NCBI RefSeq assembly: GCF_019218745.1
Contig: NZ_JAHUXA010000003.1
Coordinates: 229,433-293,432 of the forward strand
Direction of reading: 5' to 3'
Origin: Enterobacter sp. ENT03
Lineage (GTDB): Bacteria > Pseudomonadota > Gammaproteobacteria > Enterobacterales > Enterobacteriaceae
Length of the DNA stretch: 64,000 nt
Shown here one piece after another: positions 29,277-38,430 of the stretch. The notes below the pieces were generated by a model. The model searched no databases. It was not told the DNA's origin and saw only the letters and a program-made list of their open reading frames with translations. Both the position numbers and the translations under genes were made by a program. The first letter of the stretch is position 1, and each line of letters opens with the position of its first letter.

Positions 29277-30607
29277 CCGATCGCATCGTCGCGTTTCTGA
29301 TCCTTTGCCTGATGTTCAGCTTCCCGCTGGGCGTGGCTGCCATTTTCACGGGTGAAGTGATCCTCAATTTCGTGTTTTTCTGGCCGCTGTTTATGTCCGC
29401 GCTGTGGATCAGCGGTGGGCTGTACTTCTGGTTCTACCGTGAGCGGCACTGGCCGTGGGGTAAGGGCACGCCCGCACCTGAGCTGCCGGGTAACCCGCTG
29501 ATCTCCATTCTCATCCCTTGTTATAACGAGGGGCTGAATGCGCGGGAAACCATCGAGGCGGCACTGGCGCAGCGCTATCAGAACATCGAGGTGATCGCCA
29601 TTAACGACGGCTCGAAAGATAACACCAAAGCGGTGCTGGATGGGCTGGCGGAGGAGTATCCGCGCCTGCGGGTGATCCATCTGGCGGAAAACCAGGGCAA
29701 GGCGGTGGCATTGCAGGCCGGCGCGGCAGCGGCCAACAGCGATTTTCTGGTCTGCATTGATGGCGATGCGCTGCTGGATCGTGACGCTGCTGCTTATCTG
29801 GTGACGCCGCTGCTGCTCTACCCGCGCGTCGGGGCGGTGACCGGCAACCCGCGTATCCGCACCCGCTCGACGCTGATTGGCCGCGTGCAGGTGGGGGAGT
29901 TCACGTCGATCATTGGGCTTATCAAACGCACGCAGCGCATCTATGGCCAGGTGTTTACCGTGTCCGGCGTCATCGCCGCTTTTCGCCGCCGGGCGCTGGC
30001 GGAAGTGGGCTACTGGAGCCCGGACATGATCACCGAGGACATCGACATCAGCTGGAAGCTGCAACTGCGCCACTGGTCGGTATTTTTTGAGCCGCGCGCG
30101 CTGTGCTGGATCCTGATGCCGGAGACGCTAAAGGGCCTGTGGAAGCAGCGGCTGCGCTGGGCGCAGGGCGGCGCAGAGGTGTTTATCGTTAACATGCGTC
30201 GCCTGTGGGCCTGGGAGTATCGCCGCATGTGGCCGCTGTTTCTGGAGTTTTGCTTATCGACGATATGGGCCTTCGCCTATGCGATCAGTATTTTGCTGTT
30301 CCTCATCGGCATGGTGCTGCCTATGCCGGATTCCTTGCATGTTCAACATCTGTTTCCGCCAGCCTTTACCGGGCTGATGCTCGGCGTGGTCTGTCTGCTG
30401 CAGTTTTTGGTTAGTCTGCTGATCGAACGGCGTTACGAAAAGGGCATTGCGGCGTCGCTGTTCTGGATCATCTGGTTCCCGGTGGTCTACTGGATGTTGA
30501 GTTTGTTTACAACCCTGGTGGCTTTCCCGAAGGTCATGCTCGCGCGTAAGCGCAGCAGGGCGCGCTGGGTCAGCCCCGATCGCGGTATCGGGAGAATCGA
30601 ACCATGA
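29273..30607 (+). CDS. pgaC: PNAG synthase, GT2 glycosyltransferase
   Basis: This 444-aa inner-membrane processive enzyme polymerises UDP-GlcNAc into beta-1,6-PNAG. Two N-terminal helices precede the GT2 domain with NDGSKDN, the DxD-type [16 protein letters not shown] (general base Asp) and the QRLRWAQGG motif; further membrane helices close the C-terminus. It works with PgaD, and both need c-di-GMP in E. coli. ATGA overlaps on both sides show a compact operon. Confidence 0.96.
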   Translation: MTDRIVAFLILCLMFSFPLGVAAIFTGEVILNFVFFWPLFMSALWISGGLYFWFYRERHWPWGKGTPAPELPGNPLISILIPCYNEGLNARETIEAALAQRYQNIEVIAINDGSKDNTKAVLDGLAEEYPRLRVIHLAENQGKAVALQAGAAAANSDFLVCIDGDALLDRDAAAYLVTPLLLYPRVGAVTGNPRIRTRSTLIGRVQVGEFTSIIGLIKRTQRIYGQVFTVSGVIAAFRRRALAEVGYWSPDMITEDIDISWKLQLRHWSVFFEPRALCWILMPETLKGLWKQRLRWAQGGAEVFIVNMRRLWAWEYRRMWPLFLEFCLSTIWAFAYAISILLFLIGMVLPMPDSLHVQHLFPPAFTGLMLGVVCLLQFLVSLLIERRYEKGIAASLFWIIWFPVVYWMLSLFTTLVAFPKVMLARKRSRARWVSPDRGIGRIEP

Positions 30608-31053
30608 ATCAACCTCTGATTTTTACTGAGCAACGGATCTTTCCACGGCTGATGGATGCCGTGCTGACGCTGGTGGCCTGGCTGGGCTTTTCGTATCTGA
30701 TCTATGGCGGGCTGATGGTGGCGCTGGCCGAGTCGCCCTATAGCGGCGTGCGGCCCTTTTACAGCACGTACGCGACGGTGATGTTGTACATGGCGGTGGC
30801 GCTGTTCATCGGCGCGGTGCTGATCGGCTGGGCGAAATATAATCAGCACCGTTTCCGGGTGGAGCGCCGTCGTCGCCGTCCGGGGCTGGAGAAGCATGAA
30901 GTGGCCGCCAGTTTTTCTATTACGCCGGAGCTGGCGCTGGAGATGAGTAAAGCGCGGGTTCTGACGCTGGCGCATTACGACAGCGGGGCGATTGACCGGG
31001 TGTACATGGCGAAGCTGCTGGCAGACGAGCCGGAGTATGAGGTGCGGCGGTAG
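30604..31053 (+). CDS. pgaD: PNAG synthase auxiliary subunit
   Basis: This 149-aa inner-membrane protein has two hydrophobic segments (about 17-42 and 57-80) and a basic cytoplasmic tail (VERRRRRPG). With PgaC it forms the c-di-GMP-dependent synthase in E. coli. It overlaps pgaC by 4 bp and is the last gene of the operon; a BIME follows. Confidence 0.93.
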   Translation: MNQPLIFTEQRIFPRLMDAVLTLVAWLGFSYLIYGGLMVALAESPYSGVRPFYSTYATVMLYMAVALFIGAVLIGWAKYNQHRFRVERRRRRPGLEKHEVAASFSITPELALEMSKARVLTLAHYDSGAIDRVYMAKLLADEPEYEVRR

Positions 31054-31073
31054 CGCGGCGCGTGATGCGTGAT

Positions 31074-31166
31074 GCCGGGTGGCGGCTACGCCTTACCCGG
31101 CCTGGAAATTTGCGGGCCTGGAAATCAGCTTAAACCGTAGGCCCGGCAAGCGTGCGCCGCCGGGCG
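31074..31166. repeat. BIME: two REP elements
   Basis: GCCGGGTGGCGGCTACG...CCCGGCCTG at 31074-31103 and GTAGGCCCGGCAAGCG...GCCGGGC at 31138-31166, in opposite orientation, lie between the convergent ends of pgaD and the sigma-54 regulator. Confidence 0.85.
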
Positions 31167-31177
31167 CGGTGCTCATG

Positions 31178-32890
31178 TCAGACCGTCGGGCGCTTTTCAA
31201 GGCGGCGGTACAACGTACTGCGGGAGATGCCTAATTTGCGGGCGGCGAGACTCATGTTGCCCTGCGCCTCGGCGATGGCCCGCTCGTCCGTGAGGGTGGG
31301 TTCGGGCGCGGCGGCGCGCTGACCGGGCAGATCCGCCAGGGTGATCTGCGCGCCATCGTCTGCCAGCGCCATCAGCACCCGCAGCTGGCTTAACAACTGG
31401 CGCACGTTGCCCGGCCACGGGCGGGCCGCCAGCTCATTGACCACCGCCTCGCTCAGCGTTAACCGTCGCTGTGGTGCGCCCAGTTCATTCCACAGTTTAT
31501 GTATAAACGCCTCCCGGTTTTGCCATTCCCGCAGCGGCGGCATGCGCAGATGGAATTCCTGAATGCGATAAAGCAGATCTTCCCGGAACGCGCCAGCGGC
31601 CACGCGCGCTTCCAGATCCTGATGCGTGGCGCAGATCAGCGCAAAATCCACCTCCCGGCTGGTACTGGCTCCGAGCGGGGTGACTTTTTTCTCCTGCAAG
31701 ACTCGCAGCAGCCGCGTTTGCAGCGTCAGCGGCATATCACCGATCTCATCGAGAAACAGCACACCGCCGTTGGCTTCGCATAGCTTGCCGCTGTATCCGC
31801 GGGCACTGGCACCGGTAAAGGCACCGGGCGCGTAGCCGAACAGCTCGGATTCAATCAGGTTTTCCGGCAGCGCGGCACAGTTGATCGCCACGAACGGACC
31901 GGTGCGCCAGCGGCTGCCAGCGTGCAATTCACGGCTCAGATGTTCCTTGCCGCAGCCGGTTTCCCCGGTCACGCACAGGGCGATCCCGGCGTTAAGAATG
32001 CGCAGCGCTTTGGCCTTCAGCGGATCGACCTCGGCCTGCGGCGGGGCAATGCCGCGTCCGGGATAACGACGGGCAGGCGGCGTCTGGCGCAGGGCGTAGT
32101 GCCGCTGGTTACAGGCGAGGGTGCGGGTGGTGCCGCCAGAGAGTGCGATCTGCGGCAGCAGCGTGCTGATGGCAGTGTGACCGAAATGTGCGGGCAGCAG
32201 GGCAAACTCCTCCATCGCCCGGCGGTTCGCGCCGAGCAGCACGTTATCCTCGACGATGAACAGCAGCTCTCCGGCGGTGCCAAGCAGGGCGGGATCCTGG
32301 TGCAAACTCAGCAGCCAGCGTTGCGTACCGGCGGCGCTGGTGGTCCAGGTGTGCTCGATCTGGCAAACCGCCCGCTGGACGATGACTGCCGCATCGGGGC
32401 GAGGCGCATGGGCAGGGGTCGAGAGATCCAGTACCCCGGCCATCAGCCCGTCGGGGCGAAACACCGGTGAGGCGGAGCAAAACAGCCCGGCGTTGCGGCT
32501 CAGGTAGTGCTCGCCGCCGGAGACTTCGCAGTGCTGTTGCAGGGCCAGCGCCGTGCCGATGGCATTGGTGCCGCGGGCATGTTCGCCCCATAAATTGCCG
32601 GGGGAGAGCGCATAGCGCTGGGCTTTATGCAGAAAATCGCTGTTGCCGTGGGTTTCCAGCACCAGCCCGCTGGCATCGGACAGCACCATAATCGAGGGAT
32701 GACTGGCAAGTTCCGGGTGCAGCCGTGCCAGCAGCGGCTCCGCCAGCCGGTTAATCCAGGCGTTTTCTGCCCGCGCTTCGTTGAGCTGCCCTGAGGCGAC
32801 CCACGGCTGGCTGTCGTCATCACGTTGCAGGCCGTAATTCAGGCTGCGTTGCCAGGAGGCTTCCAGCTGGCAGGGTACGGGTTGCGGCAT
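31178..32890 (-). CDS. Sigma-54-dependent activator, AcoR/DhaR type
   Basis: This 570-aa enhancer-binding protein has an N-terminal GAF-type sensor (about 40-210) and a central AAA+ domain with Walker A GETGCGKE, the sigma-54 contact loop GAFTGA, and FLDEIGDMP. The C-terminal Fis-type helix-turn-helix reads NMSLAARKLGISRSTLYRRL. The start at MPQPVP is used because GGAGAT precedes it; the longer in-frame form has no ribosome site. It is divergent from an aldehyde dehydrogenase gene whose promoter has a perfect GG-N10-GC element, so it very likely activates that gene in response to an alcohol- or acetoin-derived signal. Confidence 0.88.
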   Translation of the reverse strand: MPQPVPCQLEASWQRSLNYGLQRDDDSQPWVASGQLNEARAENAWINRLAEPLLARLHPELASHPSIMVLSDASGLVLETHGNSDFLHKAQRYALSPGNLWGEHARGTNAIGTALALQQHCEVSGGEHYLSRNAGLFCSASPVFRPDGLMAGVLDLSTPAHAPRPDAAVIVQRAVCQIEHTWTTSAAGTQRWLLSLHQDPALLGTAGELLFIVEDNVLLGANRRAMEEFALLPAHFGHTAISTLLPQIALSGGTTRTLACNQRHYALRQTPPARRYPGRGIAPPQAEVDPLKAKALRILNAGIALCVTGETGCGKEHLSRELHAGSRWRTGPFVAINCAALPENLIESELFGYAPGAFTGASARGYSGKLCEANGGVLFLDEIGDMPLTLQTRLLRVLQEKKVTPLGASTSREVDFALICATHQDLEARVAAGAFREDLLYRIQEFHLRMPPLREWQNREAFIHKLWNELGAPQRRLTLSEAVVNELAARPWPGNVRQLLSQLRVLMALADDGAQITLADLPGQRAAAPEPTLTDERAIAEAQGNMSLAARKLGISRSTLYRRLEKRPTV

Positions 32891-33078
32891 CGCGATCTCC
32901 GGGATGATGAATGTTACAAATGTGTAGCATAAAGGTGTATCGCGTGTAGCGACGTGCAACACACTTCCGCAACAGGTTGTGGCGAACGGTGGCACTGGAC
33001 GAGACAAGAACGGGATCGCATTTAAATAAATTATTGATAGTTATGTGAATAATAAACTCATGCTGTCGGGCGCCGAAC

Positions 33079-33094
33079 TGGCATAAGAACTGCT
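33079..33094 (+). promoter_or_regulatory. Sigma-54 promoter of the aldehyde dehydrogenase gene
   Basis: TGGCATAAGAACTGCT has GG and GC exactly 10 nt apart, as sigma-54 requires. It lies 68 nt upstream of the start. The divergent regulator is a sigma-54 activator, so the pairing is coherent. Confidence 0.75.
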
Positions 33095-33161
33095 TATAAA
33101 ACCCTGTCCGCCCCCGGCGAGACGCCTCACCTGTACCTATAAAAAAATAGAGGAACATCTT

Positions 33162-34682
33162 ATGCGTTATGCTCATCCTGGCCTCGACGGCGCGAAAGTC
33201 TCGTTTAAAACACGTTATGGCAACTATATTGGCGGCGAATTTGTCGATCCCGTTGAAGGGCGCTGGTTTGACAACACCACGCCAGTGACCGGTGAGGTGA
33301 TCGCACAGTTCCCGCGTTCGGGCGCGGCAGATATTGAAAAGGCGCTGGATGCCGCCCATGCCGCCGCAGAGGAGTGGGGAAAAACCAGTGCGCAGGAGCG
33401 TGCAAACGTGCTGCTGGCGATCGCCGATCGCATTGAACAAAATCTGGAACTGCTGGCGCTGACGGAAACCTGGGATAACGGTAAACCGATCCGTGAAACG
33501 CTGGGAGCCGATCTGCCGCTGGCGGTGGATCACTTCCGTTATTTTGCCGGTTGTATCCGCGCCCAGGAGGGCACGGCGGCGGAGATCGACAGCACCACCG
33601 TGGCCTATCATATTTATGAGCCGCTCGGCGTGGTCGGGCAGATTATTCCGTGGAACTTCCCGTTGCTGATGGCGGCCTGGAAACTGGGTCCGGCGCTGGC
33701 GGCAGGCAACTGCGTGGTGCTCAAACCGGCGGAACAAACGCCGCTCGGCATCAGCGTGCTGATGGAGCTGATTGGCGATCTGCTGCCGAAAGGCGTGCTC
33801 AACGTGGTGCACGGTTTCGGCACCGAAGCGGGTGAACCGCTGGCACGCAGCAAACGTATCGAGAAAATCGCCTTTACCGGCTCCACCTCCATCGGGCGGC
33901 ACATATTGTCCTGTGCGGCAGAAAACATTATTCCGAGTACCGTTGAGCTGGGCGGCAAATCCCCGAACATCTTCTTTGAGGATGTGATGAATGGTGATGC
34001 TGATTTTATCGATAAAGCGATTGAGGGCGCGGTGCTCGGCTTCTTTAATCAGGGCGAGGTGTGTACCTGTCCGTCACGTGTGCTGGTGCAGGAGTCGATC
34101 TATCCGCAGTTTGTGGAGAAGGTCATCGCCCGCATGGAAACGATCCGCAAGGGCGACCCCTTTGATACCGACACGATGATTGGTGCGCAGGCGTCCCGCG
34201 AGCAGTACGACAAGATCCTGTCATACATTGATATTGCGCGGGAAGAGGGCGGCGAGATCATCACCGGCGGGGCGCATATCGATCATGGCGATACGCTGCA
34301 AAATGGCTTCTATATCCAGCCGACGCTGATCAAAGGCCATAACGGGATGCGTTGTTTCCAGGAGGAGATTTTTGGACCGGTGCTGGGCATCACGACGTTT
34401 AAAGACGAAGAGGAAGCGCTGCGCATCGCCAACGATACGGAGTATGGTCTGGGCGCGGGACTATGGACGCTGGATATTAATCGCGCATGGCGTATGGGGC
34501 GGGCGATTAAAGCCGGTCGCGTGTGGACCAACTGCTACCATCTCTATCCGGCGCATGCCGCGTTTGGTGGGTATAAAAATTCCGGCGTCGGACGTGAGAC
34601 GCACAAGATGGCGCTTAACCAGTACCAGCAGACCAAAAACCTGCTGGTGAGTTACAGCGGTAAGCCGTTGGGTCTTTATTAA
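33162..34682 (+). CDS. NAD-dependent aldehyde dehydrogenase (AldB/ExaC/AcoD type)
   Basis: This 506-aa cytoplasmic enzyme oxidises short aldehydes such as acetaldehyde to acids. Cofactor motifs FTGST (238-242) and PWNFP are present. The general base Glu262 lies in ELGGK and the nucleophile in GEVCTC (Cys301 or Cys303). It closely resembles E. coli AldB and Pseudomonas ExaC throughout, including the C-terminus [13 protein letters not shown]. It is controlled by a sigma-54 promoter and the divergent AcoR-like activator, and stands alone as a one-gene unit. The exact substrate is inferred. Confidence 0.92.
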   Translation: MRYAHPGLDGAKVSFKTRYGNYIGGEFVDPVEGRWFDNTTPVTGEVIAQFPRSGAADIEKALDAAHAAAEEWGKTSAQERANVLLAIADRIEQNLELLALTETWDNGKPIRETLGADLPLAVDHFRYFAGCIRAQEGTAAEIDSTTVAYHIYEPLGVVGQIIPWNFPLLMAAWKLGPALAAGNCVVLKPAEQTPLGISVLMELIGDLLPKGVLNVVHGFGTEAGEPLARSKRIEKIAFTGSTSIGRHILSCAAENIIPSTVELGGKSPNIFFEDVMNGDADFIDKAIEGAVLGFFNQGEVCTCPSRVLVQESIYPQFVEKVIARMETIRKGDPFDTDTMIGAQASREQYDKILSYIDIAREEGGEIITGGAHIDHGDTLQNGFYIQPTLIKGHNGMRCFQEEIFGPVLGITTFKDEEEALRIANDTEYGLGAGLWTLDINRAWRMGRAIKAGRVWTNCYHLYPAHAAFGGYKNSGVGRETHKMALNQYQQTKNLLVSYSGKPLGLY

Positions 34683-34691
34683 GATTGAAAT

Positions 34692-34813
34692 GCCCGGCGG
34701 CGCTACGCTTGCCGGGCCTACAATGTTTATCAGCCGGGTGGCGGCTGCGGCTTACCCGGCCTACATCAAAGCGAATGCTCCCGTAGGCCCGTGCAAGCGC
34801 AGCGCCGCCGGGC
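34692..34813. repeat. BIME: three REP elements
   Basis: Three alternating REP palindromes at 34692-34721, 34733-34764 and 34783-34813, each flanked by CCTAC or GTAGG, fill the space between the convergent aldehyde dehydrogenase and GAPDH genes. Confidence 0.88.
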
Positions 34814-34819
34814 AACCAG

Positions 34820-35830
34820 TCACAAACCGCGTTTCGCCATCAACCGTGCCAGATCCACCAGCCGGTTCGAGAAGCCCCATTCGTTGTCATACCAGGCGAG
34901 AATTTTCACCAGATTGCCGCCAATCACCAGCGTGGATAACCCGTCGATAATGGATGAACGGGGATCGCCACGGTAATCACTCGACACCAGCGGTTCGTCG
35001 CTGTAGCCCAGAATGCCCTGGAGCGGGCCGGACGCGGCGGCCTCGCGGAAAGCCGCGTTCACCTCATCGACGGTGACGTCACGTTTCAGGGTTACTGTGA
35101 GATCGACAATTGAGACGACCGGTACCGGGACTCGCAACGAATAGCCGGTCAGACGCCCATCCAGTTCCGGGATCACCTTGCCGAGCGCTTTTGCCGCGCC
35201 GCTGGAGTACGGCACAATCGACTGCGCCGCCGCGCGCGCACCGCGCAGATCTTTTTCCGGCTGGTCGTGCAGCGCCTGGCTGTTGGTATAGGCATGCGTG
35301 GTGTTCATCAGCCCGTGCTCAATACCAAAATGCTGATGCAGAACCTGCGCGGCAGGCGCGAGGCCGTTGGTGGTGCAGCTGCCGTTACTGACCACGAAGT
35401 GTTTTGCCGGATCGTAATTGTCGTGGTTAACGCCCAGCACCACGGTCAGGTCGTCGTTTTTGGCCGGTGCAGAGATGATCACACGTTTTGCGCCGCCGCG
35501 GGTGATGTGTACTTCGGCTTTTTCACGCTCGGTAAAGAAGCCGGTGGCTTCGATGACGATCTCCACTCCCACGCTGCTCCACGGGATATTCGCCGGATCG
35601 CGCTCCGAGAAGACGCGGATGGTCTGCCCGTCAACGTGGAGTTCGCCTTCGCTGGCTTCCACCGGCGCGGCAAGCGTGCCTAGCAGGGTGTCATATTTCA
35701 GCAGATGGGCAAGGGTTTTGCTGTCGGTGAGGTCGTTAATCGCCACGATCTGAATGTCGTCGCTGCCCAGTGCGGCACGCAACATATTGCGTCCGATCCT
35801 GCCAAAGCCATTAATACCAATCTTAACCAT
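34820..35830 (-). CDS. Glyceraldehyde-3-phosphate dehydrogenase paralogue
   Basis: This 336-aa class I GAPDH-type enzyme has the Rossmann start KIGINGFGRIGR, Asp33 (NAD preference) and the catalytic Cys152 in SCTTN with His179 in THAYT. The usual motif SNASCTTNCLAP reads SNGSCTTNGLAP, so the Ala before Ser and the second Cys are both Gly. This marks a paralogue, not the main glycolytic GapA. AGGAGG is strong. It lies 78 bp downstream of, and in line with, an AraC/DJ-1-type regulator. Whether it runs glycolysis, another aldehyde phosphate, or bypasses stress-damaged GapA is unknown. Confidence 0.88.
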   Translation of the reverse strand: MVKIGINGFGRIGRNMLRAALGSDDIQIVAINDLTDSKTLAHLLKYDTLLGTLAAPVEASEGELHVDGQTIRVFSERDPANIPWSSVGVEIVIEATGFFTEREKAEVHITRGGAKRVIISAPAKNDDLTVVLGVNHDNYDPAKHFVVSNGSCTTNGLAPAAQVLHQHFGIEHGLMNTTHAYTNSQALHDQPEKDLRGARAAAQSIVPYSSGAAKALGKVIPELDGRLTGYSLRVPVPVVSIVDLTVTLKRDVTVDEVNAAFREAAASGPLQGILGYSDEPLVSSDYRGDPRSSIIDGLSTLVIGGNLVKILAWYDNEWGFSNRLVDLARLMAKRGL

Positions 35831-35908
35831 GATAGCCTCCTGTTATGCGGTTTCTGCATCCAGAGTAGGCTGGGCCAGGAATGGCGTAAATGACAAAAAT
35901 GGATCACT

Positions 35909-36889
35909 TTACGCCAGATTGCGACTGTGGAAACGCTGGCGATACTCGCCGGGGGTGAGCTTAAGTTGCTTCTCAAAGATGCGGCGCAGATTGATGCTGG
36001 AGCCGAAGCCGGTGGCGCTGGCCACGCGATCCAATGTTTCGCGGGTCTGTTCCAGCTGGTGCCGTGCGGCGGCGAGCCTGGCTTCTGCCACAAAGCGTGC
36101 CGGGGAGACGCCGGTTTCGCGCGTAAAGACGCGGGTGAAATTACGCGGGCTCATCGCCACCCGATCCGCCAGTTTTTCTACCGATAAATCGGCGGCCAGA
36201 TTGACCAGGATCCAGCGTTGCAGCTCGCCTATCGGACCGGGGATGTCACTGTTTTGCAGTTGAAAGCGGCTGAACTGCATCTGTCCACCGGGACGGCGTA
36301 AATACATCACCAGATCCTGAGCCACTTCACGGGCGAGGGTGAATCCGTAATCGTCCTCCACCAGCGCGAGGGTGAGATCGAAGCCGGAACTGACGCCACC
36401 GGAGGTCCAGATCGGCCCGTCCTGAACGTACAGCGGCCCGCTCTCCACCTTCACCCCGGGAAAGTCGGTTTGCAGTGTATCAAGCAGCCTCCAGTGCGTG
36501 GTGGCACGGCGGCCATTGAGCAGGCCCGCCTGAGCCAGCAGCATGGCACCGCCGCAAATGGATACCACCCGACGGGCATGTGGCGCGGCGAGACGCAGCC
36601 AGTCGACCACCGCCACGCCTTCATCTTCATTGATGCCGCGCCCGGTGATCATGATGGTGTCGCGCGGTTCGCGTGGATCGAGCTGGGGCAGGCGATAATC
36701 CGCCAGCAGGTTCAGCCCGGACAGACCATGGATGACCTGATGCGGCTGCGTGGTGGCAATGGTGATGTGATAGCGCGGCGGCGCATGCTGCTCTGCCTGC
36801 AGACGGTTGGCCTGCATCAGAATATCGGCGATACCGGCGGCTTCAAATAGCATGCCGCCATCCGGGACAATAATCAGAAAGGTTTTCAT
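35909..36889 (-). CDS. AraC-family regulator with DJ-1/PfpI-like N-terminal domain
   Basis: This 326-aa regulator has an N-terminal glutaminase-like (DJ-1/PfpI) sensor (about 1-180) with the nucleophile elbow SICGGAMLLAQAGLL. Its C-terminal double helix-turn-helix (about 220-320) contains LSVEKLADRVAMSPRNFTRV and ends in the AraC signature LKLTPGEYRQRF. The family (FtrA/GlxA-like) often governs amine, carnitine or reactive-aldehyde genes. The ATG at 36889 is chosen since the DJ-1 fold starts there, although its AGGA is unusually close (1 nt); a TTG further upstream lacks any ribosome site. It probably controls the GAPDH gene behind it. Confidence 0.88.
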   Translation of the reverse strand: MKTFLIIVPDGGMLFEAAGIADILMQANRLQAEQHAPPRYHITIATTQPHQVIHGLSGLNLLADYRLPQLDPREPRDTIMITGRGINEDEGVAVVDWLRLAAPHARRVVSICGGAMLLAQAGLLNGRRATTHWRLLDTLQTDFPGVKVESGPLYVQDGPIWTSGGVSSGFDLTLALVEDDYGFTLAREVAQDLVMYLRRPGGQMQFSRFQLQNSDIPGPIGELQRWILVNLAADLSVEKLADRVAMSPRNFTRVFTRETGVSPARFVAEARLAAARHQLEQTRETLDRVASATGFGSSINLRRIFEKQLKLTPGEYRQRFHSRNLA

Positions 36890-37015
36890 GTCCTGAAAAG
36901 TACGCTGATAACAAAATAAGTCAATATGTGCGAGTGAATCTGGCGAGAAAAGAACGGGTGCGTTGAGAACTGAATCCGGCAACCAGATACGCGGGGATCG
37001 CTCCCCGCGTTCAGG

Positions 37016-37168
37016 CTACTTCTTCGTTTCGTAAGCGAGAACGGCCTTAAACTCCATACCACGCTCGCGGATACTCAGTTCACAAAGTGAATCGCGTACC
37101 ATCAGCGTGAATCCCAGTGCCGTCAAACACAGCACGATGATTGCCACCAGGGCGTACTTTGTCAGCAT
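37016..37168 (-). CDS. hok: Hok/Gef-family type I toxin
   Basis: This 50-aa membrane toxin depolarises the inner membrane when its antisense RNA is lost. It has one hydrophobic segment (4-24) and the conserved RDSLCEL with Cys14 and Cys29; the rest (EFKAVLAYE) is nearly the same as E. coli HokD/HokE. The start at MLTKYAL follows GGAGG. An in-frame extension of 25 codons upstream (from 37243) overlaps the expected mok leader frame. The locus lies just upstream of the AraC-type regulator gene, in the same direction. Confidence 0.9.
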   Translation of the reverse strand: MLTKYALVAIIVLCLTALGFTLMVRDSLCELSIRERGMEFKAVLAYETKK

Positions 37169-37330
37169 GTCTTGCCTCCGTGCGAAGAAGAGACTAACAT
37201 CTGAATTGCGAAGTTCATACGTTGGCCTCAGGTTGATTAACATCTCCTGGGGCTTTCGTCTTTCTGGACTTCAGCACCTGCCCGAAGCCAAAAAGCCTCA
37301 AGCACCCGCCGGGATTTTACCTGCTCATCG
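37169..37330 (-). ncRNA. hok mRNA leader and presumed sok antisense region
   Basis: On the minus strand the leader reads GGTGCTTGAGGC, then AGAAAGACGAAAGCCCC, then GTTAATCAACCTGAGGC. These blocks match the mok/sok part of known hok loci in order. The antisense sok RNA should be made from the plus strand here. Its ends cannot be fixed by eye. Confidence 0.55.
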
Positions 37331-37650
37331 CGTGTAATTTGTTACCTCTTATCGACCCGGTTCGCTTTTAGGAATTCATCAAGGTTATTCCCGTCCGGTA
37401 TATAAAATCCCCACACCGTATTTTATTGGAATATAAAAAATAATGTCTCCCTGCATGTTGCCTGGTAATAAAAACCGTCCCGGCTCGCTGGTGGTGCGGG
37501 TGTCAGGCACTATAATTATAAAGTGGCAATGCGCTACAAGCCCTGAGGAGTGATTTGTGAATTGCAATGCGTTGCAGGTAAAGCGGGACGGTAATTAATT
37601 ACCTGAAGTCCTGATAATAGTATTCACCCACTAAGCTCGCAGGGAGGTTT
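37331..37650. other. Non-coding gap before a small acidic ORF
   Basis: About 320 bp with no gene I can support. It holds a 14-bp perfect palindrome GGTAATTAATTACC at 37590-37603, which may be an operator for the downstream small ORF. Promoter boxes are not clear. Confidence 0.4.
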
Positions 37651-37800
37651 ATGTCCGAACGCCCAGATTATGATGATCCGGTCCCCTCAAGACCATTAGA
37701 CGATCCTGAAGGGTTACCACTCGACGATGATGACGATGATCCTGTGGAACCCGGTTTAGACCAGTCACGATATGCGCCAGAAAGATTCAATGGGCCATAA
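37651..37800 (+). CDS. Small, highly acidic 49-aa protein
   Basis: A 49-codon frame starts MSERPDYDDP and contains DDDDDDP; about a third of the residues are Asp or Glu, and Pro is frequent. GGGAGG lies 4 nt before the start, and an intrinsic terminator follows 12 nt after the stop. Both signals support a real, separately transcribed small gene. There is no membrane segment or signal. I do not recognise it; acidic proteins of this size can act as DNA mimics or charge-based binding partners, but nothing here shows that. Confidence 0.65.
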   Translation: MSERPDYDDPVPSRPLDDPEGLPLDDDDDDPVEPGLDQSRYAPERFNGP

Positions 37801-37812
37801 TCGCGAAAAATA

Positions 37813-37835
37813 AAGCCGCTTACGGGCGGCTTTTT
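37813..37835 (+). terminator. Intrinsic terminator of the small acidic ORF
   Basis: The stem AGCCGC-TTACGG-GCGGCT is followed by T5, directly behind the 49-codon gene. Confidence 0.88.
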
Positions 37836-38049
37836 ACTCGTTTGCCTTCCACCCTGTAATAGTAATCATAAGAGAGTATTTATTTTTAAAAATATTAATT
37901 TTGTCATTTACACTAGTTATTAAGTGGTATATTTCACTATTTCATATTAATAGAATGCTTATAATAATTAACCAGTAAAAGCCTGCCAAAAAAAGTAGTC
38001 CAAAAATTATTAAACAGGTATATGATATGCCACATAAGTTTTCCCCTCC

Positions 38050-38068
38050 CGTTAAGTCAGACTTAACG
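38050..38068. promoter_or_regulatory. Perfect 19-bp palindrome upstream of the yeaR operon
   Basis: CGTTAAGTC-A-GACTTAACG is fully symmetric and ends 19 nt before the first yeaR start. The surrounding 250 bp is very AT-rich. It may be an operator, since yeaR-yoaG is nitrate- and NO-controlled in E. coli, but it does not look like a standard NarL or NsrR site. Confidence 0.5.
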
Positions 38069-38087
38069 AGAACAATGAGGTTGAAAC

Positions 38088-38420
38088 ATGCAGCATATTA
38101 TTATCCCCCCTAATTATATTCACACCCGCAGCACGCCATTCTGGACGAAAGAAACGGCCCCCGCCTCGATCTGGCGTCGCCATCTTGATGCCGGCACGCG
38201 GCAGGGCGTCTATCCTCGTTTGAGTGTGATGCGAGGCGTTATTCGCTATTACGGCTATGCCGATGAAACAAGTCCGGAAATTCTTGAAACGCTGACCATT
38301 AATGCCGGTGAGTTCGGCGTGTTCCCGCCAGAAAAATGGCACAATATCGAAGCGCTTACCGATGACACGGTATTCTGCGTGGATTTTTATGTAGACCCAG
38401 AAATTTTGATTGCAGGTTAA
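38088..38420 (+). CDS. yeaR: YeaR-like DUF1971 cupin, copy 1
   Basis: This 110-aa single-domain cupin starts IPPNYIHTRSTPFWTKET, very close to E. coli YeaR, and has the family block FPPEKWHNIEALTDD. YeaR is linked to nitrosative stress through the nitrate/NO-induced yeaR-yoaG operon in E. coli; its biochemical role is unproven. GAGG precedes the start. It is the first gene of an unusual three-gene operon: this gene, a long YoaG, and a second YeaR. Confidence 0.88.
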   Translation: MQHIIIPPNYIHTRSTPFWTKETAPASIWRRHLDAGTRQGVYPRLSVMRGVIRYYGYADETSPEILETLTINAGEFGVFPPEKWHNIEALTDDTVFCVDFYVDPEILIAG

Positions 38421-38430
38421 AGGAAATACC

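Noticed and set aside
31178..33007. Longer start for the sigma-54 regulator, at 33007
   Set aside because: The extra 39 codons overlap the divergent promoter region, have no ribosome site and do not resemble the family.
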